Source: Notospermus geniculatus (lineage: Eukaryota; Nemertea; Pilidiophora; Heteronemertea; Lineidae). From it: DNA of 64,000 nt. The notes under the pieces were generated by a model. It had not been told where the DNA came from. It was given only the letters and a program-made list of their open reading frames with translations, and did not search any database. The DNA lies in assembly GCA_002633025.1 (NCBI GenBank), contig NMRB01001356.1:93083-157082 (forward strand), read 5' to 3'. The position numbers and the translations under genes are program-made. Within the stretch, counting starts at the first letter, position 1. Each line of letters begins with the position of its first letter. Shown one piece after another: positions 56,888 through 64,000 of this stretch.

Positions 56888-57136
56888 CCAGGCATAAATC
56901 TGACTGAGATAAAAAACTTATAATTTTCTTAATAAGTATCTCAGCTATTTCTTAGTAAGAGTTTTCAGATAAGACTGAGATTTTTCTAGTAAGATTTTTC
57001 TCATAAGTTATTTGTAAGAAACACCTTAGCAAGATTTTAAAGATTTTCTTACAAGAATCCTATAAGAAAAATCTTACTAAGAAATAGCTAAGATAATGAA
57101 GAAAAGTATAAGATTCTTAATAAGATTTATGTCCTT
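56888..57136. repeat. Fold-back element, family E
   Basis: It starts ACCCAGGCATAAATCTGACT and ends TTCTTAATAAGATTTATG then TCC. About 249 bp, the shortest complete copy. Confidence 0.82.
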
Positions 57137-57923
57137 GCTAGAGCAACAACTACTTGGCGGATTTCAACAAGATTTTTAAATAAAACTAAATTCTCGTGTA
57201 CATGTACGATAGATAAGAGTAATCTAAGTTCTTGTGAATGTGATTTTCCTTTGCATGCGTGGATAACATGTGCTATTAACGATGACAAATGCATTGAAAA
57301 GCGTATGACAGAATACGTCAAAATCAACGATGCTTATGAATATTAATGGCCGTGACTTCTGACCTCTGTCATACTCACCGTTTTCTGTCGCTCATATTAA
57401 AGTCTAAGTCAAAGTCTAGTCTGCAATAGAATTAATGAGTTAGAATTTTGACGACTCCTCGTTCAGTTAACGTTTAAAAAAAACTTTTTTTCAAAATGAC
57501 TTTTTCCGGTCGTTTTTCGGTGTCCGGGCAAATCATTTTTTTAACTTCTTCAATTCATAGAATATCATTTTGTACTATTTCATGCCTTTATGCAGTGTTC
57601 GATAACCGTAAAAAAAATGGTGCTCTAGTTCTATGAATTGATCGAGAAAGTTTTCCGACAAACGAATTCAAGAACAAAAATTCTAGTTAAATGCTAGTTA
57701 AACCAATTGTTTATTGGTTGAAGTTTGCTTCTTAGTTCGAAATATTTTTGAATTTTTTATGCGAGTTTATTTCATAGTAAGTGCGTTTACTGACTAATGT
57801 GTTTGATAATTGTATATAAAGTGTGCAGGTCTCAAACATTTTTCCTAAAAACGTGGGTTCAAGGGTTCATGCGTCTGCCATAATCAAGTAGGGAATCTGT
57901 AAATTGAAAGTTGACGAAATGTG

Positions 57924-57991
57924 ATTTGTGCACTAGGGGACTAGTGAAATGATGGTAATTTGTGCACTAGGGGACTAGTGAAATGATGGTA
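57924..57991. repeat. Tandem duplication, 2 x 34 bp
   Basis: ATTTGTGCACTAGGGGACTA and GTGAAATGATGGTA occur twice in a row with no difference. Confidence 0.85.
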
Positions 57992-58156
57992 GACTGAACC
58001 TTGAGAAGAGCGCAAACCTGAAAAGAGGAATGATATTATTTCTGTTAAAGCGCCTGAGATTACATGTATTTCTATTTAAGCGCATTAGACTTTCTATTTA
58101 AGCGCGTGGTCATCAGATGAAATGTTGAACTACATGTACCTGTATCGTGTAACCAA

Positions 58157-58487
58157 CCCAGGAAATAAATCTTACTAAGAATCTTATAATTTTAGTAAGA
58201 TGGTAAGTATCTTAGTAAGTACATGTACCATTTCTTCGTAAGATAGTAAATATGGTTCTTATGAGTTTTTTTTCTTAGTAAGATTTTTCTTTAAAGGTAT
58301 CAGCAGAAAAATCTTAGATTTTTCTTTCAAGAACCTTATAAAGACAAATCTTACTAAGAATAATCTTATAAGATTCTTATAGGAAAAATCTACTAATAAG
58401 ATTTTTCTAACTAATATCACACTAAGAAACAGCTAAGATACGTACATGTATTAAGAAAATTACAAGATTCTTGGTAAGATTTATGTA
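58157..58487. repeat. Fold-back element, family E
   Basis: It starts CCCAGGAAATAAATCTTACT and ends TTCTTGGTAAGATTTATG, followed by a short repeat of its own tip (TAAGATTTATTTTCG). Confidence 0.82.
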
Positions 58488-59343
58488 AGATTTATTTTCG
58501 AACCGTTTCACATATTATCCCCACTTCGAAAATGCTTCGGTTCACGTATTCTCAAAAGATGACCAATAGGGTCACTATAGTACGTGTTAGAATCGGTGCC
58601 AAACTAGCTAGCCAATCAGTGATCCGCTTTTAGGACCATTTTAAGGCCATAGCGACGGATGATCCTCCTAGCTGACATTGCGACCCTCTCGATCTGTTCG
58701 ACTGACGCATGTCAGCCAATCAGCATGCACCTTACGGCGGCGTCGGCTCAACGGCCATCAGCGCCGTCTTTTGACGATACTTCAATTTTTCCGCCAACAA
58801 TGCCTGAGTATAGTGAAGTACAACTTCGTGACATGGAATTAAACGCTGAGGCCGAGTGTAGTAAATGTCAGACACATCCAATTTCTTAGGTACAAGAAAT
58901 GTTGGGGAATTTTCAGAATTAATCATGTTTCGCGACATTTCATGTTTCAAAGTCAATACCAGGTAATCAGGCAGTAAACATGGCGATATGAGCTTTCTTT
59001 GCAAGCGACTTGCGTGTAACGAGAAGCGATTGTTTCAATTCGATTACTCAGTCATTCAGAAAATGGTACCGTGCCGATTCAAGTATCTAAAATCGACGCA
59101 GCCCATTCAGTTCTTAGTTGGTTTTCTGTCAATTCTTAGACCTGGCACTTGAGCACGTATTGAATGGAGATTGCATCGTTTCTTGTCGTTGAAAGGAAAT
59201 GAAATGCTGCCTTTTTTTACCACAGAGGAAGTCTACCCTGGGCATGGCGAGACGGTGTTGTAATCTGTGAAATAGCTCGCATTTTCTTTGGGATGCTAGC
59301 ATAAAATAATGGTAACCACGAATCTAGCGTTTCACACGTAAAC

Positions 59344-59954
59344 TTAAAGGGAGACATCCGAAAGATATTGCCCGGCGGGCACTTGTTGTTATTGTTTTGA
59401 TTAGCGCACAGCGCCGTCTGTTAATCAGCGGTGACACTACGCTATGGCACAGGCCCCTGGAGAGCTATCAGTGAGTTTAGAACACGTATCTAACCAAAAA
59501 AACACAAGTTTGTAAAAACACACCCATTCGTGAGCTCGGGGTGTGTTTCTAGATAGCTACCAGTGTGGTGACTCAAATCTGAGGATACGCATTGTAAGAG
59601 CTTCCTGTCTAGCAGACGACACATTTTAGCTTAGAACAATGACCTATATCGTTTATATAAAAGCGTATATGCAGGAACTAAAACCGTGGAGACGAACAGA
59701 CAGCTCTACCATAATGTAAGACAGGAAGCTCTTACAATGCGTATCCTCAGATTTGAGTCACCACACTGGTTACGTGTTGTGTTTTTTAGATAGGCCTACG
59801 TTTGGTTAGGTACGTGTTCTAAACTTACCGATAGCTCTCCAGGGGCCTGTGCCATAGCGTAGTGCCATCGTTGATTAACAGACGGCGCTGTGCGCTAATC
59901 AAAACAAAAACAACTAGTGCCCGCCGGGCAATATCTTTCTGATGTCTCCTTTAA
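59344..59954. repeat. Large fold-back element, about 0.6 kb
   Basis: TTAAAGGGAGACATCCGAAA with GATATTGCCCGGCGGGCAC on the left is mirrored at the right end. The arms include GACGGCGCTGTGCGCTAATC and CAGGAAGCTCTTACAATGCG, for a total arm length of about 260 bp around a short AT-rich loop at about 59640-59700. Confidence 0.85.
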
Positions 59955-61885
59955 CCACCATATTCGCATACATCTACAGGATCGCATGCTCGTTATACAC
60001 GGCCTGTCAGTGCTCTGTGTCAGCCCAATAACATGTCGGTTTTTTGCCAAATTACTTGATATATGCCATCGCCTCTAACAACCTCCCTGCATACCAGAGA
60101 CTGGGCATTATTAGGAGGCATTGAAACTCCAGAATACTGTCTCCAATGGATTAGTTGGCTACAGTACATATCCATGTACTTGCAGCTGACACCTCAATTA
60201 ATTAAGTCAACAGGACAGAGGCTGAATATCGTCCCGACAAGATGTGCTTGGTATATCAAATAATTTTGCCCCGATGCACGCAGTCCGTTCAGTTCGTGAC
60301 TAAACATTTTGATTGCTGCATAGTCGCCAGTTGCTCTGCATGGTATTCAAGTAAAGGTGTGTATGTACACTGGCAACATCTTTACAACATTCAGACTTAC
60401 ACCACCATGATGATGTTGGACGATGCTATCTACAGCGTACAGGGAGAAGATTTTTCCGACATGTTATTGAAATATCGTTGGAACTTTGCGAATACATTTC
60501 TTCCACTTCTACAAGGTCATTGCCTATAATATGCAGACCTACATGTAGTCTCTTCACACTGAATATGCATGGGTCATTCAGGGGAAGGGCACAGCGTCAA
60601 CCAATAGTGACTTGTCGGACGCATTGTCACATCAGGCCTTTCGTGAGGAAATGGACATTAGGCCTTTTTACAGGAAGTCGGCTCAATTAGTTTGCTGTCA
60701 GACAGCCAAAATTGCTATCATACACTACTGTATGACAGCAATTATTACTGTCTGACAGCAATAATTGACTATCTGACAGCAAACTTNNNNNNNNNNNNNN
60801 NNNNNNNNNNNNNNNNNNNNNNNNNNNNNNNNNNNNNNNNNNNNNNNNNNNNNNNNNCTCACGAATTCGTGAGCTCGGGTGTGGTTTTAGATACGTATTG
60901 TGTTTTTTTAGATACGTTTGGTTAGGTACGTGTTCTAAACTCACTGATAGCTCTCCAGGGGCCTGTGCCATAGCGTAGTGTCATCGTTGATTAACAGACG
61001 GCGCTGTGCGCTAATCAAAACAAAAACAACTAGTGCCCGCCGGGCAATATCTTTCTGATGTCTCCTTTAACCACCATATTCGCATACATCCACAGGATCG
61101 CATGCTTGTTATACGCGGCCTGTCAGTGCTCTGTGTCACCCCAATAACATGTCGGTTTTTTTGCCAAATTACTTGATATATGTCATTGCCTCTAACAACC
61201 TCCCTGCATACCAGACACTGGGCATTATTAGGAGGCATTGGAACTCTAGAATACAGTCTCCAATGGATTAGTTGGCTACAGTACATATCCATGTACTTGC
61301 AGCTGACACCCCAATTAATTAAGTCAACAGGACAGAGGCTGAAGATCGTCCCGACAAGATGTGCTTGGTATATCAAATAATTTTGCCCCGATGCACGCAG
61401 TGGCTCCGTTCAGTTCGTGACTAAACATTTTGATTGCTGCATAGTCGCCAATTGCTCGGAATGGTATTCAAGTAAAGGTGTGTGTACACTGGCAACATCT
61501 TTACAACATTCAGAGTTACAGCACCATGATGATGTTGGACGTTGCTATCTACAGCGTACAGGGGAAAAGATTTTTCCGACATGTTATTGAAATATCGATG
61601 GAACTTTTGCGAATACATTTCTTCCACTTCTACAAGGGCAATGCCTATATGCAGACCTACAGGTAGTCTCTTCACACTGAATATGCATGGGTCATTCAGG
61701 GGAAGGGCACACCGTCAACCAATAGTGACTTGTCTGACGCAATGTCACGGCAGGCCTTTCGTGAGGAAATGGACATTAGGCCTTTTTACAGGAAGTCGGT
61801 TCGATAAGTTTGCCAAAATTGCTATCATACACTACTGTATGACAGCAATTATTGCTGTCACTATCTGACAGCAAACTTTCGATAG
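59790..61885. repeat. Direct duplication of about 1 kb across an N gap
   Basis: About 59790-60786 and 60900-61885 match throughout with scattered changes (shared words: ACAGACGGCGCTGTGCGC, ATAACATGTCGGTTTTTTGC, TTAGGAGGCATTG, CACCATGATGATGTTGG, GAATATGCATGGGTCATTCA). The N run 60787-60857 separates them. Both end in CTATCTGACAGCAAACTT near small palindromes of TGACAGCAATTATT. Open frames in either copy show no domain. Confidence 0.85.
60787..60857. other. Assembly gap (N run)
   Basis: 71 unknown bases between the two copies of the 1-kb duplication. Single Ns elsewhere: 29095, 31773, 46692, 49206 and 61953. Confidence 0.95.
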
Positions 61886-62571
61886 AAAACTGTCACGTGG
61901 AGCGGCGCCTAGTATAGCAAGATCAACTAAAAACACTTCCTCCCTCCCCCCCNCGAGCCAAACTTAATTTGTTCCGGCTCTGAAATCTTCGATAGCGTTT
62001 TTTCCGCAAAGATAACTCCACTTAATCCTTTTTCCTCATCAGTCAGCCTCTTAGGCACTGGACCCGAAAATCGCAAATTTACGATCCCCGGCAAGAGATC
62101 TGAAGTGAAATCCGACCCGGCATTTCACTTCAGTCTACGCAAACGGTTGCATGCAACTTCCGCATTACCAATGTCTAGAAAACCAATGCAAACACAGCTG
62201 ATATGCCTTGCAATTTCTGGCAATCAGTCGGTGGAATGACTTTTAGCACTGAGGAGTCAATTAATACGGCTAAGATCAACAACTTCATCTAATTTGATTA
62301 GAACTAGAGCAGTTAATGCCGGTCCAAACTACCATAATAAAATCTGATTAATTAAATGGGCGATTTCTTGCTAATTTCCATGGCGGTTTTATTTAACTAA
62401 CGGAAACATTTCCAGTGACTCTGTTGTTTCTGTCTGCTTCACATCTTAATACATTTTTACCATTCAGAATCAGCCATAGTGTGATTATTCTTTTCGTGGT
62501 GTCACTACTGAACATCATGGACTGATGCATTCAATATGCAAATAGAAGACTATTCTTTTTTCCTTTTTAGC

Positions 62572-63432
62572 TCACCTGGTGAGCTCTTACGGTGGTGCAG
62601 CGTCCGTCGTCGTCCGTTAGCAGGACATGTTTCGTAACCGCTGGGGCTATTGACCTGAAACTTCGTACATGTATACGCCTAGGTCACATGACCTATGGCA
62701 CCAAGATTCGGTCCGATTCGATTCTTGGCTCGGCCACTTGGTAGCCAAAACGGAAAACACAAAAAGTGCAATAACTCGTGAATTACTAGCTGAATCATCT
62801 CCAGATTTTTGTCATGGGTACACCTAATAAGGATGCATGACTTTTTAAGGTCAGAGAGGTCAAAGTTCAAAGTTTTGCCATGTGGTGGCATGTTTCGTGG
62901 CTATTTGACCTAGAGTCTTCTAACTTGTGTGATTATGTACTAAGTCCCTCCTATGTGATCAGCAATTTTTGGCTCGATTTCACCTCAAACATGGCCGCCA
63001 GTCGGCCATTTTGGAAAATGGCTTTTGGCCCATACATGTATTTCATGAATTACTGCAACTGAATGTTTTGACCTTGAAATTGTATATGTAGGTACCCTCT
63101 ATGCGTACATCGAATTTTGACCCTTTTCGACTTCAAATATGGTGGTCAGTCGGCCAACTTGAAAATGGGACTTTATCCAACATATCTTATGAAGAACAGC
63201 AGATACAATGTTGTAACTTGATACGAATATGTATGTATATACACTACATGTATATATGTTTGCCACATTTTAGCTCTATTGCACTTCAAATATGGCCGTC
63301 AGTCGTCCATCTTGAAAAAATGTACTTTGGCCTGGTATGATGTTTCCCGGGAACATATTGACTTGGCACTTGTTTTTCGTTCTTCTGGTACATTCACCCA
63401 GGTGAGCACATGGTCCATGGACCATTTGTTTC
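62572..63432 (+). repeat. Dispersed repeat, family H (second copy)
   Basis: It starts TTTTTAGCTCACCTGGTGAG and CAGCGTCCGTCGTCGTCCG and ends CATTCACCCAGGTGAGCACA and TGGTCCATGGACC. It holds three spaced AATATGGCCGCCAGTCGG-like segments. It is the reverse-complement relative of 26717-27635. The predicted frames inside are short and unlike any known protein. Confidence 0.75.
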
Positions 63433-63803
63433 TGATTTATAATTTATGACTTTGGCATTGGCTCAAGGGTAAATCGCTAACGGCGACCCAGGCAGGTACT
63501 AGCGGCCCTGTTCAGTGCACCGTCGACTTCATTTACTGAGATCTACTACAAAAACGCTGATGCACTGACCACAATCAATCGACATGCGATTCCATAGTAA
63601 TCAAACATGCACACCTTCAACACTTAAGCATGTTAGGGCAAACATAAATTGATAATGACCACTTCTAAACATTTGTGAAGTATGTTAACAGTACTCCATT
63701 CACTTCAAAGGGTGCCCTTATTTTTCACTTGTAATATCGACACGGTTTTATCGTGAAAGAGACTGACCCTGTTTGTGGCATTTAACGACGGACACATACA
63801 ATA

Positions 63804-63950
63804 GGGAGGTTTAGAAATCAAACGATAAACGTAAACTTTACGACAACTTTATTTTTCATACTACACATTCACCAGCTTTATATTGCATTTCCGGTACAAA
63901 AATAACGTTGTCGTTAACGTTTACGTTTATCGTTTGATTTCTAAACCTCC
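63804..63950. repeat. Fold-back MITE, family A
   Basis: GGGAGGTTTAGAAATCAAAC and the complement GTTTGATTTCTAAACCTCC, about 147 bp. The tip variant GGTTTAG rather than GTTTAAG is shared with 42405 and 50483, indicating a subfamily. Confidence 0.85.
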
Positions 63951-64000
63951 ATAATACGTCGTAGAAAGAACTGAGAATTAAAATGGAATAAAACGGTCAG

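Larger units (their letters stand above)
35740..64000. other. Upstream region or first intron(s), no supported coding sequence
   Basis: 28 kb with no exon I can defend. It should include or lie inside the 5' part of the channel gene (signal peptide exon and promoter) unless those lie further away. The repeats listed separately fill a large part. Stretches where I see nothing recognisable include 40100-42400, 45400-46080, 47000-48100, 53160-54200 and 62000-62560. Confidence 0.6.

Noticed and set aside
61011-61376. 121-codon minus-strand ORF in the duplicated block
   Set aside because: The equivalent frame is not kept open to the same length in the first copy, which argues against selection; no domain seen.
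1-64000. CRISPR arrays, bacterial operons, ribosomal RNA genes or viral genomes
   Set aside because: The repeats are inverted and dispersed rather than regularly spaced direct repeats, the gene has introns, and no rRNA or viral protein signature was seen.

Overview
The window is eukaryotic. It is AT-rich, has no dense ORFs, and carries short exons with GT-AG splice sites separated by kilobase introns. The introns are packed with short inverted-repeat (fold-back) elements, and the motif ACATGTA is very common. The one recognisable gene is a Cys-loop ligand-gated chloride channel closest to glycine receptor alpha subunits. Together these suggest a marine invertebrate, with a deuterostome (echinoderm, hemichordate or amphioxus) as my best but unproven guess. 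Several lone N bases and one N run (60787-60857) mark it as a draft assembly.

Layout. The channel gene is on the minus strand, so transcription runs from high to low coordinates, and at least positions 35739 to 1 belong to it. In transcript order I find: an N-terminal extracellular exon (35675-35739), the 68-bp exon (35125-35192), a 233-bp exon with loops D, A and E (34169-34401), the 83-bp Cys-loop exon (30977-31059), three alternative versions of the next exon (C 22219-22371, B 15999-16142, A 11778-11915), the M1-M2 exon (7529-7758), the M3 exon (6569-6706), and the start of the M3-M4 loop/M4 exon, cut by the window edge (1-97). All phases join without a frameshift. The signal-peptide exon is not identified and lies somewhere above 35740, perhaps outside the window.

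The main result is the set of three homologous exons of 138, 144 and 153 bp. All have identical phases, and each encodes loop B onward, the beta8-beta9 (loop F) region and the first half of ligand-binding loop C. Only one can be used per subunit, so one gene could make three subunits that differ in the agonist site while sharing the pore. The pore has an unusual leucine at the 6' position of M2.

The rest is intronic or upstream DNA dominated by non-coding mobile elements. There are ten near-complete copies of a fold-back family starting CCCAGGACATAAATCTTA. A TA-flanked family with ends GGGAGTTTAAGAAATC is present in many copies, clustered at 21.2-21.9 kb. A CACAGAAAA...CTCGAG family has both a filled and an empty site inside a direct duplication at 28.4-29.6 kb. 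Other MITE-like families (some pogo-like) occur, as do two copies of an about 0.9-kb repeat, tRNA-derived sequences, and a short retroposon with target-site duplication and a hammerhead-like core (45191-45326). Several elements are nested inside one another. From 35.74 to 64 kb I see no convincing coding sequence.
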